A stretch of 64,000 nucleotides of DNA from Gonatopus flavifemur (Eukaryota > Arthropoda > Insecta > Hymenoptera > Dryinidae), in NCBI GenBank assembly GCA_018340375.1, contig JAFFJZ010000001.1:45128001-45192000 (forward strand), written 5' to 3'. Below, one piece after another: positions 1 to 10,332 of the stretch; position 1 is the stretch's first letter, and the number at the start of each line of letters is the position of its first letter. The translations under genes were made by a program, and so were the position numbers. Below the pieces are notes generated by a model. That model ran no database searches. It saw nothing but the letters and a program-made list of their open reading frames with translations, and had not been told where the DNA came from.

Positions 1-206
1 CACCCTACAGTTTTTTGTATATATACAGTACAATCGACAACTGTAATTTTTTGGTTTCCTTTTCCACAATTCCCCTCTACGAGTCAGAATTTCTGTTGCG
101 TCAAGAATAACTTCTCACTATTTTGTTACCAAATCAATTGTTGTTATTGGAAATAAATTTGTTTTCATCAATCGAATTCGAATGATGAAGAATTGCGAGA
201 AATGCT

Positions 207-292
207 CTCTAATTACAGAAGAGTGAGGATTCCATTTGAAGTGAAAATCTCACTCTTTCCAATTCAGAGAGTGGTGTATACTTCAATACACC
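207..292. repeat. two adjacent short hairpins
   Basis: Bases 207-276 form an imperfect inverted repeat: about 23 bases starting CTCTCTAATTACAG pair with a segment ending AATTCAGAGAG, around a loop of roughly 24 bases. Immediately after it, GGTGTAT and ATACACC (about 272-291) form a second small stem. Size and shape are compatible with a small-RNA precursor, but a chance or decayed MITE hairpin is equally possible. No function can be assigned from the sequence. Confidence 0.35.
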
Positions 293-1479
293 GTTTGAGT
301 CCACACTGATTCAACGACAACGGTTTGACGAGAAATAAATTCTTAATAATGATGTAATGCAGACAACAAGAACTTCCTGCGTGCTTATAATCATGGAGGT
401 CTCATGATGTTGTACCAACTCTGGTTCGACGTGACAGGGTGTGATGAAGAAAATGAATGAGAAAGGAAGACTGATAATATGAAAGCCACGATAACTCATG
501 CATGGTCGATTACAGTAATAATGGCACATGTCATTGTTTCAAGTGGACATATAAAAAGAAAGAAAGACAAAGAGAATGAAGAAATTATAGTGAAATACGT
601 AGGGTGTGAAAAAGAATTCTAATACAATCGGATGTTTACACGTGATAGTGATAATGATATCCATGCAGGGTTTATTCTCTGGTCGGTTAAGTACATTCTC
701 AATCAATCTCCAATCTTGCAGCTGTAGAAACACATATTTGATAGAATCGCCTATAGTTTTTCTAAATATAACTTTTGTTGAAATATCGTGTATATAGTTG
801 GATAAGATATTTTCATTCATTTAAGGCTTGCAGGTACAAAATTTCCGAGACTGTTTATTGCGATGTAGGGAGAAAAAGTCAATATTGAGAATCAGAGAAC
901 AGTATATTCCTGTCTTTTAATGTGTCAAAAGTAAATTCATTCCGATAAATTTCATGTGAACTTCTTCCGGAATTCAATTCCCCTATTCAGTGCTCACTTC
1001 TTCAATGTAAGCCATGTACGTTTGTGCATACCAAACACAACTCATCGAATCACAGTAATTTTTCTCAGTGATCATTCACATCAAATCGGGTCAAAAGTTT
1101 CCCGAGGTTCCGCTGCACTATCGATCGATCCAACTGAAATTGTCTACTCAAAATGCCATTGACTTCTCAATTTGAGCAATTAGACCTTACGTACGATAAT
1201 TAATTCGAAAGAAGTACATACTACATATACGGTAAAGCAAGCGCATAAACGATATTTCAACCGGTTCGAACCAAATCAACGTATTCGTATTTCCTAAATG
1301 AATTTCGAATGCGAGTGTTATTTCATTGAATCACCTTATATTCATTTCGAACTATACAAAGTCAATAAAGTATACATACATACAGTGGAGTAACATAATT
1401 GGAAGATTCATCTTGTACGTGCGGTAAATGTATTTCGAGATGAATTTATTAGCGGTTGTACTGTAACATCCCAGGGGCG
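293..1479. other. non-coding, nothing recognised
   Basis: AT-rich sequence with only short, compositionally random open frames. No repeat pair, RNA gene or transposon end was seen. Confidence 0.5.
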
Positions 1480-1930
1480 AAATTACATAGCCCTTGAAGG
1501 TAACTGCCAAAACCTCCGCCACTGCGTTCCCTCCTCCTACGTAGTAGTGCAGTAGCAATATCGAAGAAGGGCTGCGTTTACTCCGTACCTGATTTAGTTT
1601 TCATCCTTTCTCTTTCATAAGCAAACCATATACCACAGGGAGACAGAGATCGAGTTGGTAGCATGGCTACGAACGAGGGTAAAGCAAGCTGGCTTTAGGG
1701 TTGCTAGAAGATGCCTGGTAATTCGTTTGAAGTGTTCGACCGCTATTTGCGATAAAGCTTTTTCCCTTACTCGCACACCCTGCTTCCTCGCTCGGTACTT
1801 TTTTTTGCCTCATTCTTCCTTTCTCTTTTGACTATTCCCCCTTTACAAGGGTCGCGTATGGCATGAAAACGGTGACGACAGGACTAATATCCGGCGTCTG
1901 ACGCGAAAATCCCCTCGTTTCTGTCATCGT
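1480..1930. other. GC-richer unique block, possible conserved regulatory DNA
   Basis: This stretch is less AT-rich than its surroundings and contains no transposon ends, tandem repeats or convincing reading frame. It includes mixed-composition words such as CTCCGCCACTGCG and AAAGCAAGCTGGCTTT. In TE-rich insect DNA, unique blocks like this are often exons, promoters or conserved enhancers. Nothing in the bases says which. Inference only. Confidence 0.2.
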
Positions 1931-2309
1931 TTCCAACGAAAAGTTGACGTTCAAACTTTTCCTGTATTTCTTCTTCCTGTACTGTACTGCTGCGGGTCTC
2001 GAAGCCAATGGCGAATCGAAATTTCGATGCCTAGTGGTGATGAGAATTGATCATCATTCGTTTAGATTTTTGTATTTTCTTTCTCACAAACTCCAGGACA
2101 TTCGTGGAATCTACGAATTATCTTTCTTGAAGAGCAGAATCATATAGAATGCATACAAAACGTACGTCTCTCACGAATAAAACGCATCGTATAATCGTAT
2201 AATCGTTCGATCAATAGAGTAGGTAGTTCCATTCGCACAAACTCTTACAATGAAATTATTCGATGTACTCGATCGCTATGTCGATGCAGATTAGTCTCGA
2301 TCGCTTTGC

Positions 2310-2576
2310 CTAATCCTGATTCCGAAGCTCCTCAACGTGTTCGTGGTTCATGAGTTTCTCGAGTAGTGATTGCTCAAGCTCTCGTAAACGAGGTTGTGCT
2401 TCTGAGTTGAAGAGCAGGTATTTAGCGGAGAAAAATATCGTGTACAATGTGCGGATTATCCTTGTTTCAGGATTATTGTGGTGATGAATTGTCAATTTCT
2501 TATTGTCTCTATCGAATTCGTCGAGAAAATAAAACTGAACGTGTTCAATGTATTGCCACGTTTCCAGCTCAGCCAA
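2310..2576 (-). CDS. hypothetical coding fragment, charged and helical
   Basis: An 88-codon open frame whose first codon in this reading is TTG; no in-frame ATG lies near its start. It is therefore more likely an exon or a fragment than a complete gene. The frame extends upstream to an in-frame TAA at 2604-2606, and the only AG dinucleotides there lack a pyrimidine tract. The peptide looks less random than its neighbours: an aromatic and acidic N-terminal part (EHVQFYFLDEFDRD), a basic and hydrophobic centre (RIIRTLYTIFFSAKYLLF), and a Glu/Leu-rich likely helical tail (LRELEQSLLEKLMNHEHVEE) ending at TAG. I do not recognise the family. It could be the last exon of an unknown gene, a relic of a domesticated or transposed gene, or chance. 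Confidence 0.3.
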   Translation of the reverse strand: MAELETWQYIEHVQFYFLDEFDRDNKKLTIHHHNNPETRIIRTLYTIFFSAKYLLFNSEAQPRLRELEQSLLEKLMNHEHVEELRNQD

Positions 2577-3000
2577 GATTATTGCTGTTTTTGTGTCTTG
2601 AATTTATTTCTTTACAGTTATGAATAAGAAACGAGGAGAGAAACAGTACAAGGCATCAAATATCCAATGAACGGATAATCGACATTGTTTATATAATCAG
2701 CTCAAGTATTCGCAGGGGTTCAACAACCATTTAAAATAGCGTTTGAAATAGAATAATATTCATCATCCATTCCAAATCATAATCTTGAATTACTGAGATT
2801 TTCTTCTCTGAGCTTTAAACATGGAATTAAACGCTTGAATTTCAAATTAATAGATGCGTTTGCCTTGAAACAATTGAGACAGAGAATGAATTCCAGATCC
2901 CTACTGGAGATTACTTGATATTCACTTTGAGAGTTCTTACGACAAAGTGTAAACGCTTTTCAAAAACAATTGCGACCTTGTTAAAGACTTTTGGACATAA
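2577..3000. other. non-coding, nothing recognised
   Basis: AT-rich sequence between the unknown minus-strand frame and the first small inverted-repeat element. No feature seen. Confidence 0.5.
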
Positions 3001-3130
3001 ACTCTAGTAGAAATCACTCTAGTCGTTCTCTAGGCCTCGCAAGGCCTCGCTAAACACTTGCAAGTAACTTGCAAGGACTTGTGAGGCCTCGTAATTACCT
3101 AGAGAAGTACTAGAGTGATTTCTGCTAGGG
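3001..3130. mobile_element. 130-bp palindromic MITE with CCCTAG-type ends
   Basis: The left end CTCTAGTAGAAATCACTCTA pairs with the right end, whose reverse complement starts CCCTAGCAGAAATCACTCTA. The pairing continues inward through CTCTAGG and GAGGCCTC. The interior is assembled from repeated words (AGGCCTCGC, ACTTGCAAG). No clear target duplication is visible. It ends 30 bp before the Tc1-like element. It belongs to the group with CCC ends that recurs through the window. Confidence 0.65.
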
Positions 3131-3160
3131 AAAATTCACATGTTTCCTTACAATTATATA

Positions 3161-3444
3161 CAGGATGGACCATTTTAAGCGATATAGTCAAATACCTCAG
3201 AAACTAGTGGAGATGGAAAAAAATGTTTTTGATAAGGTGTTTAGGGTCCCAGAGGGGAAGTATGGTGCTGACCTTGAAAAATTCCTCAGAGGTGATTTAA
3301 GGGTCAAAATGGTTTTTTCGAACCGGACCCCCATTTTTTTACCATGCCATGTGAAAGCTGGTATTCAAACCCACGAAACACTGATCATAGACTCCCTTTC
3401 GCCCATTAGGGTACAAGTTATGAACCGTCGAAGTGATTGATGAC
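3161..3444 (+). repeat. left long terminal inverted repeat of the Tc1-type element
   Basis: It pairs with 5692-5989. Shared landmarks include CATTT(T/C)AAG near the tip, AACCGGACCCCCATTTTTTT mid-way, CATGTGAAAGCTGGT and CTTTCGCCCATT near the inner end. Its accidental open frame (3165-3440) is not a gene. Confidence 0.8.
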
Positions 3445-3977
3445 CACGCGCGCGGACTGGAGCCACCGAGAGCGTGATTGCGTGGATGGGCGTGATGATT
3501 TCAGTAGAGAGACAAAGATTAGTGATAACCCCACCCCTTTAGTGAATTTTCTGAAAGTTCGAATGCGCATCTCAATCAACGCTATGAAGTATGGTCAATA
3601 CTATCAATGTTTCAAGCAACCCCCCAACAATTCCTGAGAGTCGATACTCATTCAGAGCCCTGATTGAATCAAATGGAATAATGCAAGAGATTTCAAATCC
3701 AATAATGAATCGTAGTAAACCGAACACATAACTGCCATTCATACTGATCTGAGACTCGGTGTTCCAGTTTGTTTACACCGAAACAATGTTTTGTTGAAAA
3801 CACAAAACTTTTGTTATTTCAACAAAAGAATTTTGTTGAAATGTGATCAACCAAACGTTTTGTTGGAAACCATATTATTCCTTTGTTGCACACCTTTGGT
3901 TTCTAGGTAAATACATTTTGCTTGGGAAACCAAATCACACCGTCTGCAGACTGAAAATATTTTGTCCTGATGAGAAA

Positions 3978-4080
3978 ATCATGGGTCAGATTCAAAAAAA
4001 AATTCACCACCAGCAGACTTGAACACAGGTCTTCGGGACTGGAGGTGGAGGCTCTATCACTCAAGCCACTGCCGGGACCT
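3978..4080 (-). mobile_element. tRNA-like SINE head (copy 1)
   Basis: On the minus strand the unit reads GTGGCTTGAGTGATAGAG, resembling a polymerase III A box. About 33 bases later comes CCTGTGTTCAAGTC, resembling a B box, followed by a T-run (about nine Ts) and a short tail. The second copy at 26651-26760 shares both boxes and their spacing. It does not fold into a functional tRNA cloverleaf by eye, so a tRNA-derived SINE or a decayed pol III unit fits better than a tRNA gene. It lies inside the TA-flanked element 3776-5029. Confidence 0.5.
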
Positions 4081-4387
4081 CCTTTGCATACATCAAGTTG
4101 TGTTAATGTTTCAAACTCGAACTTCAAATATTAAGCGGTGTTAGGATTGAAGTGAGGATGATTTTCATCACGAATATCTATGGTATACGTACACATGATT
4201 TTCATTGAAAAGTAGCTCCGGGCTCTTGCGATATCTCCTTGTAAGATTCAATTAACAATGCATCCCAGTGCACGAGTTTATATGATAGTAATAAATCACA
4301 GTATTCTTCCATGCAGGAATGTATTATTTTATTGACGATACAAAACTTTTCATGTGAATTTACGTTTCAGAAATGCAAAAGAATATT

Positions 4388-4744
4388 CAGGGTTCAGACA
4401 GAACTGGAATTCCGGGAAATTCGGGAAAACTCAGGGAAATAAAAATTGGACTCAAAACACCGGGAATTCTCAGGGAAATTATCAAAAATTCCCAAAAACC
4501 TGGAAATCTCAGGGAAATCACTAGAATTTTTTCGAAATAAAAATTTGTTCATTTATTCTATTTTTCATTCTCTACAACATATTTTCTTAATTTTGAATCG
4601 TGGAATCTTAGAAATTATACACTGAGGAAAAAATGTTTAGAGACACATTCATGATCCGACGATTTCTGGAAATTAGAATTTTACTCAGGGAAATTACAGG
4701 GAAAACTCAGGGAAATTGATTGAACAAAACTTGTCTGAACCCTG
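4388..4744. mobile_element. 357-bp hAT-like MITE with CAGGGTTCAGACA ends
   Basis: Perfect 13-bp terminal inverted repeats, CAGGGTTCAGACA at the left and TGTCTGAACCCTG at the right. The interior is full of GGGAAA/CAGGGAAAT words (CTCAGGGAAAT occurs near both ends). CAG-starting ends resemble the hAT superfamily. The flanks share only ATATT (4383-4387 and 4745-4749), shorter than the usual 8-bp hAT duplication, so the superfamily is provisional. Confidence 0.65.
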
Positions 4745-5348
4745 ATATTTTCACGACAAAGATGAAGCCATTATGGAGTGACAAAATTATTTTGTTTGTG
4801 GAACAAAACTGCGTAAGTTTTGTGAAAACAACCAAATAATATGTTTTTTTCAAAGGATGTGGGTACCCAAGAAATGTACTTGATCTTAACCAAACAATCG
4901 AAATCAGTATAGTTCGAGGTACAAAATCATTTATCCTTTTGGTTCCCTTGACCAAATTATATAGTCTGGTCATGAGAAATCAAACAACAACACACTTTTG
5001 TTACCATTACCGAAACATTTTTTTCAGTGTATGTTTACGTTTTTCTTTCCAATGAAATTAACTCTAATCTCCATTGAAATCGGTCTCGATTTTCGAAGAA
5101 AAGCGATGACCAAGAATTCATGAACAAACAGAAACATCGAATCTCTGTTTATTATGGTTGGTTATCACGTGGATGACCACGGAAATACATGATCATTCAA
5201 ACACTGGTTCTAAACTGAGGCTATTACAATTGTTATTTTTCCCTTGCGTATTCAAACACCTAAATTCGTTAATTCCATTCGATTCAATCGAAGAAATGAA
5301 TGACTATCAACCCTCTGAAATTGTTGATATGTTGCTTGTATCTGACGA

Positions 5349-5576
5349 ATGTCAGACTCACCCGACTTGACATCTCTCGACTTTTTCTTGTGGGGATTCC
5401 TAACAGATGAAGTGTTCAGAGCCCATCCAACAACGAGGGAAGATATGATCGATCGTATCCGCACTGTTTGTGCGAACATCCCCCGATCAGTGCTACTGGA
5501 AACTGTTCCAAATTTTCGGTGGAGACTGGGGTTCCGTATCCAAGTGGAGGTAAACAACTTCGAACAATTATTGTAA
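5349..5576 (+). pseudogene. C-terminal remnant of a Tc1/mariner-superfamily transposase
   Basis: A 75-residue open frame ending at TAA. It begins with SDSPDLTSLDFFLWGFL, the motif that carries the third catalytic acid of IS630/Tc1-type transposases (here probably Asp11 in SLDF). It continues with a helical segment (EDMIDRIRTVCANIPRSVL) and the NFEQLL terminus typical of this transposase family. The first and second catalytic acids and the DNA-binding domain are absent; the upstream bases show no matching frame. It lies about 115 bp inside the right terminal inverted repeat of 3161-5989, where the 3' end of such a gene belongs. The ATG at 5349 is accidental. The protein is non-functional. Confidence 0.75.
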
Positions 5577-5691
5577 CACGATCAAGCACCTCACATGTGA
5601 GAGGCACGGGGACTCACAATAATCAAGCATCCCGGAGGGAACAGAGAACTACCACGTCCACGTCATTGATCCTGGGTAGCGCTAGGAGTAG

Positions 5692-5989
5692 TTCATCAGT
5701 AACTTCGATGGTCCATAACTTGCACCCCAATGGGCGAAAGAGAGTCCAAGACCAGGGTTTCGTAAAGGGTTAGAAACCAGCTTTCACATGCCATGGTAAA
5801 AAAATGGGGGTCCGGTTTGAAAGGACCATCTTGACCCCTAAATGACCTTCAAAATGACTTCTGAGGCATTTCTCAAGGTCAGTACCATACTTTCCCCCTG
5901 GCACCCTGAACTTTTGATTGAAAACATTTCCTTCCATTTCCACTAGTTTCCGAGATATTTGACTATGTCACTTGAAATGGTCCACTCTG
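5692..5989 (-). repeat. right long terminal inverted repeat of the Tc1-type element
   Basis: Reverse complement of 3161-3444 with scattered substitutions and small indels. It ends CCACTCTG immediately before the TA at 5990-5991. Confidence 0.8.
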
Positions 5990-5991
5990 TA

Positions 5992-8900
5992 GTTCCAATG
6001 AATAATTTCATGTCGAAGATATCTCGAAGGTATACCTCGAAACATTGGAGAGACACTTTCGAGACAAACCGGTTATGATTCTCGAAAAGAATATTATAAT
6101 ATATATCAAAATGTGAATGTTGACAGCCAGGGGACTAAAATGAATGAAATTTCATAGAGAATTATTAGTACGAGATATGTGTATACGATTCTCTGGGATT
6201 TGCCTATCGACTGCAGGATCTGTTTCATAAAAATGCATGAGGAAGTTTCTAATTCCCAACGAAGCAAACGTCATAGGAAATAAAATGCGCGCGAAGCAAG
6301 CGCTATCTAGTATTCTCATAATTTAAATGGAACGAGCAACCATTCGAACCAATTGTAATGAAAGTTGAGTGAGAATCATCAAACGCGTATAAATTGCAAG
6401 CGAATGAGTTATTGTTCCACCAAGGGATTAGTCTGATTGCTTTTGATATCAATGGAGTATAAGTGAACAGTTGCTGGCCGAATTATTAAATATAATGGCA
6501 TTTTTTATGAAATTTCAAGATTCAAACATTGGGAATGTTTCTCTCGATGATATACGTTGGTCTGAAGTTTAGACAATACATTTTTACGTATCTATTCTCT
6601 TCAATTATTGTTTTCATAGGATATTTTTGTTCATTTTGTTATTTGAATCATTCATATGTATTTTATATATTACTTGGGGATTAAATTTGATGAAGTGATT
6701 TATTCTAACAATAAAATGTCTTGGATGGACTTGAAAAATATAAAATTTATATCGAGTGAATAAGTCAAACAGTAAACAATATCGTGAATTACACAGGTAG
6801 CAGTAACATTAACGTTTATGTCCTTGTTCTGTAGAGAGTGTTGTACATTGTAACAACACGGCGTTTGAACACATTTCGATTTACTTACTGCAAGACTTGA
6901 ATCCATAAAACAATTCTTCTTGAAAATAGCGTAAAACAGTTCAGTTTATTGCCAGAGTGAAGGTAATACTGCAATTTATTGGTGTTTGTACCAATGAAAT
7001 TTCTCACTGCAAACGAGATCATTTTACACCAAAACGGATTTTGCTCCAAGATCTGACTTTAAAAGATTCCTTTCGCTGTTGAAGTTTGAGGAAGTAATCG
7101 AGGAAGAATTGTTGTGAAATTATATTTTTTCCAAGTATGGAAATATCAAATATTCAACAAGTCATTCTGGACGTTCTTCTGTATCGAAAGTGGACTGTTA
7201 ATCGGAGTTGGAATATCTTTAGATCACCCATACAATCTTTTCTTCTACATTCATTTTCATTCGAGATGAATCAATTTGCTGCTTCCAAAATTTATCTTAT
7301 TCTCCATTCCCATTTCCTCAGCGCAATTGAATTCGAACAAATCTGGTCTCCCTCCATCGTTAAAAGCCAAAATCCAGTTATGAATCAAATGAAATAGACA
7401 CAAAAGGAGATTATTTTACAGGAAGAATATTTCTCTTCGAAATTCACAGCAGAATGGAAGATAATTAATTTTCAAACCGCAATCTACTTTCCTCCGAAGG
7501 CTTTGACAAACTTCTCATTCCTACATATCTACTTAGCTTATCCGACGGCTTTTGTAATCTGTATTCCAAGACTTTATATAAGAAGGATTCCGCTCACGGC
7601 AAGAAAATTCTTTTGATGGTAAATAGATTTCTTTAAGAGATCATCGCGTATCTCAAAGATGAAATATATCGAATATAACTTTTTGTGCCAAAGGGACTTT
7701 GTTCTTTGAAATTCATGATGGACGTATATGGGATGTGAAAATGTATGCGGATAACAATGCATAACGATGCTCTAAGAGCCAGTCTTTGGATTCATTTACA
7801 AAGAGGTTGGAATAACATGATATAGAGGGGAAAAATGGTCTTTTGTTATCAATACAGATGCTAATGAACGAATATCGCAAAAGTATTAAAAAGACGTATC
7901 CTCGTCCGCATGGGCTACGAATGTATCAAAGAGAAATATTACAGTGATGTAATATATATATATACTTCTGAAAAGTAAGGTACTTTGCTTTACGAGCCAG
8001 ATTCGCAAACGAAAAGATTTCAAGAGACCGGATGTATAAGTAGCTGAAGGAACAGAGAAGAGAAGAAAAGTAGAGAAAGAGAGGGAAATGGGGTTTCGGA
8101 GATACTGGAAGAATCTGCAAGGGTTGCTGCATAATTCGGGTGTCTTCGACTGGCGAGCAGGTATGTTAATGAGAAAAACACGAGGACGTCGACGTGGAGA
8201 GCAGCCAACCAGCCAAATAGGCAACCAACCAACCAACCAGCTGGGAAAGGCAGGAAAGTTCGTAACAGCCCCTTTGGTATAATCAGATCGGTCCGAGGAA
8301 AAGAAGAAATTCTAAGAGAACAGAGAGGAACGATATCTAGTACTCTCTTTTAATGCCTCAGCTGGCACTCGGAATAGAACTTGAAGTGAACTTTATCGAG
8401 TCGTTTGGAAGAAAATTATAGTCCAGCGTGTTTGGTGGTCCTTGAAATCTCATAGTTGAAAAAATTCATTCGACCACGTCAGTTGCCTTGAATTATAAAA
8501 ATGAAAAGTATCGATGAAGTGTATTTGACACCTCCAACGAGTCACGTTGAGTATCCGATTCCGGAGATATTTTTGCTCTCCTCGGGTATTTCAGAATGAT
8601 TTTGAAATATTTGAAATTCGGATTTCTTGGCGTTTTCTTAGTTCCGAGATTATGCTAAACATATTTTACATACTGTTTCTACATTGTGCTTTTGAGATTC
8701 AGGAATCGAGAGAATTCTTAAATTCAACAAATTTCAGGGTATTCGAATGGAGTTCGTACAGATTTATATCAAATTCCACAAGGAAAAACAGAGCTATCGT
8801 TTGAAATGAATACCGTCAAAAGTCAAATGATCAACGGTTATCAGATGTGCTTAAGAATTACGAAATTGATTTCGGTTCCTAAGGATTTGATATTCGTTTC

Positions 8901-9344
8901 CATGCGTAGGGGTTTTCACTTTATATTCGGAAGAATATCTCTGCATAGATACTGTGACCTGATAAACTTGTTTAGAAGTCTCCAGCTTCACAAATCGAAT
9001 TCTTCAGAAGGTTGTGTAACTTGAAGTATCGGGGGACTGAATCAATCGTGTGAAATCGTTTGAGAAGTTTCGAAAGTTTTCATGTTTCTTTTCAAGCAAA
9101 GTTCGTTTTGGATCATTTCAAAACGCAAAATGTCATATTAAAAAGTTTATGACATTCGACCCTCATCGTTGAGTATGTACATCCTTTTATGCTTCTTTTG
9201 CAATAAATTTCAATTGAATTTAGTGGGATCAACCTGTTGGATTCAAATAATCAATTTATCCGAGAAGAAGAAGGATTTTGTATGACAGAGTGGTGGGAAT
9301 AGATACCAGATTGAAGGAAGATTTTATGAACTGAGCAAAAAATC
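5992..9344. other. non-coding, nothing recognised
   Basis: AT-rich sequence. It holds a purine run (GAAGAGAAGAAAAG) near 8050-8090 and a short AACC tetranucleotide run near 8222-8239. Open frames here are short and look random; no transposon end or RNA gene was found. Confidence 0.5.
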
Positions 9345-9425
9345 GGAGCTGAATTTGAACCCGGTTCTGTTTTGGTAGTTACCATAGCTATATTATTACT
9401 ATATGTTGGGCTCAAATTCAACTCC
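9345..9425. repeat. hairpin with 18-bp arms
   Basis: GGAGCTGAATTTGAACCC pairs with GGGCTCAAATTCAACTCC with two mismatches around a 45-base loop. The reverse strand contains GGGTTCAAATTC, which resembles a pol III B box, but no A box stands at the right distance. Confidence 0.45.
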
Positions 9426-9699
9426 AACTGTTGATAGTAGGTGTGCAATACATAATTTGAAAAAATTCTAACAATTTTATATGAATTTTATTATGAAATA
9501 GTAATTTTCACAAGTGGAAATTGCCCCTCCTCCCGAGGTGAACATACTTTTTTTCTCACAACTTCAAGAAAAGTGTACATGCGGAATTTTCAACAAGTAG
9601 TACATATTCTTCATCCCTAGGGCTGAGCGTGAGTACTTTCCTCTCGCTTCAGCCAGGGGAAAGAAAGCATTTAGAAACCCTAAGACAGAAAGTAAGTAT

Positions 9700-10011
9700 T
9701 TCTCATGTGGGAATTGAAACCTGGTCCCGTACAAACGCAGTGCCGTTGCCGGAGTTAACAGCGCTGGTAAATGTAAACAGCCAGTTCAGGGCCAGTTGAT
9801 TTGACAGACTGACCCGAAGTTGAAATGATAACAACGTTTTACATAAGGTCCAGTACTGGAAATACAAGACCGCCGGTACAGGCAATATTGATGAGCCTGT
9901 GTTGCCACGACTGCGGTATTTTTGATGGTCCGGTTGTTCTGATACCTCTGGTGCAGGAATGATGCAATTACTGAATATGTATGGGGTTGATTGAAGGAAC
10001 AGACGACACAA
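9700..10011 (-). repeat. diverged dispersed repeat, CCAGTACTGG family
   Basis: Read on the minus strand, this segment contains CCAGTACTGGACC and ends GGTTTCAATTCCCACATG. The plus-strand segment 11772-11990 contains GCCAGTATTGG and ends with a similar AATTCCCACATG, and 13670-14030 repeats the CCAGTATTG word. All are old and strongly diverged. The AGGTTTCAATTCCC end resembles a B box, so a tRNA-related repeat is possible. The family cannot be named. Confidence 0.35.
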
Positions 10012-10332
10012 TAGAAGAATAGAAGGGTCGAATAATTGTTTTCATGATTTCAAGGAGAGCTTAGATAGATTTTGGATGATCGTATTTGAAATTGAATTGA
10101 AATAAATATAGGTGAGAATGGAATAAAAGTAACCTACTCGTCCATATTTACCCGCATTCAGAGTTCAACTTTTCCATTTGTTTTCATGCAGTGTCCAGAG
10201 GTTAAAAAAGTAATTGCAAGTGAGGAATTTGGATAAATTGAATTACTTCGGACCAAAACCCCTCGAGAGATTTGTTGTTTGAAATGTATATCAATCGTTG
10301 GTTGAACACTGGCATCATCTAGGTTCATCAGA

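Larger units (their letters stand above)
3776..5029. mobile_element. TA-flanked element inserted inside the Tc1-type transposon
   Basis: It starts CACCGAAACAATGTTTTG and ends with CATTTTTTTCAGTG, both flanked by TA (3774-3775 and 5030-5031). Near both ends are many TTTTGTTG/CAAAACTTTTG-type words, so the subterminal parts are similar although not a clean palindrome. It belongs with the TA-flanked CACTG/CACGG group seen elsewhere (17288, 18803, 22132, 38335, 45190). No transposase is present. Its own interior holds a tRNA-like unit near 3978-4080 and a hAT-like MITE at 4388-4744, so it is older than both. Confidence 0.5.
3161..5989 (+). mobile_element. Tc1/mariner-type transposon with ~290-bp terminal inverted repeats, decayed
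   Basis: Both ends carry long inverted repeats (3161-3444 and 5692-5989) starting CAGGATGGACC and CAGAGTGGACC, each flanked outside by TA (3159-3160 and 5990-5991), the target duplication of the IS630/Tc1/mariner superfamily. A transposase C-terminus on the plus strand lies just inside the right repeat (5349-5576); the rest of the coding region is lost. The middle is occupied by a younger TA-flanked element (3776-5029), which itself contains a tRNA-like unit and a hAT-like MITE. The element cannot encode its own transposase now. Divergence between the two repeats, with several indels, suggests an old insertion. Confidence 0.8.

Noticed and set aside
3165..3637. Open frames in the left end of the Tc1-type element as transposase N-terminus
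   Set aside because: They lie in the terminal inverted repeat, which recurs inverted at 5692-5989, and show no helix-turn-helix signature.
9345..9425. tRNA gene suggested by GGGTTCAAATTC
   Set aside because: The word is one arm of a hairpin, and no A box or cloverleaf can be formed around it.
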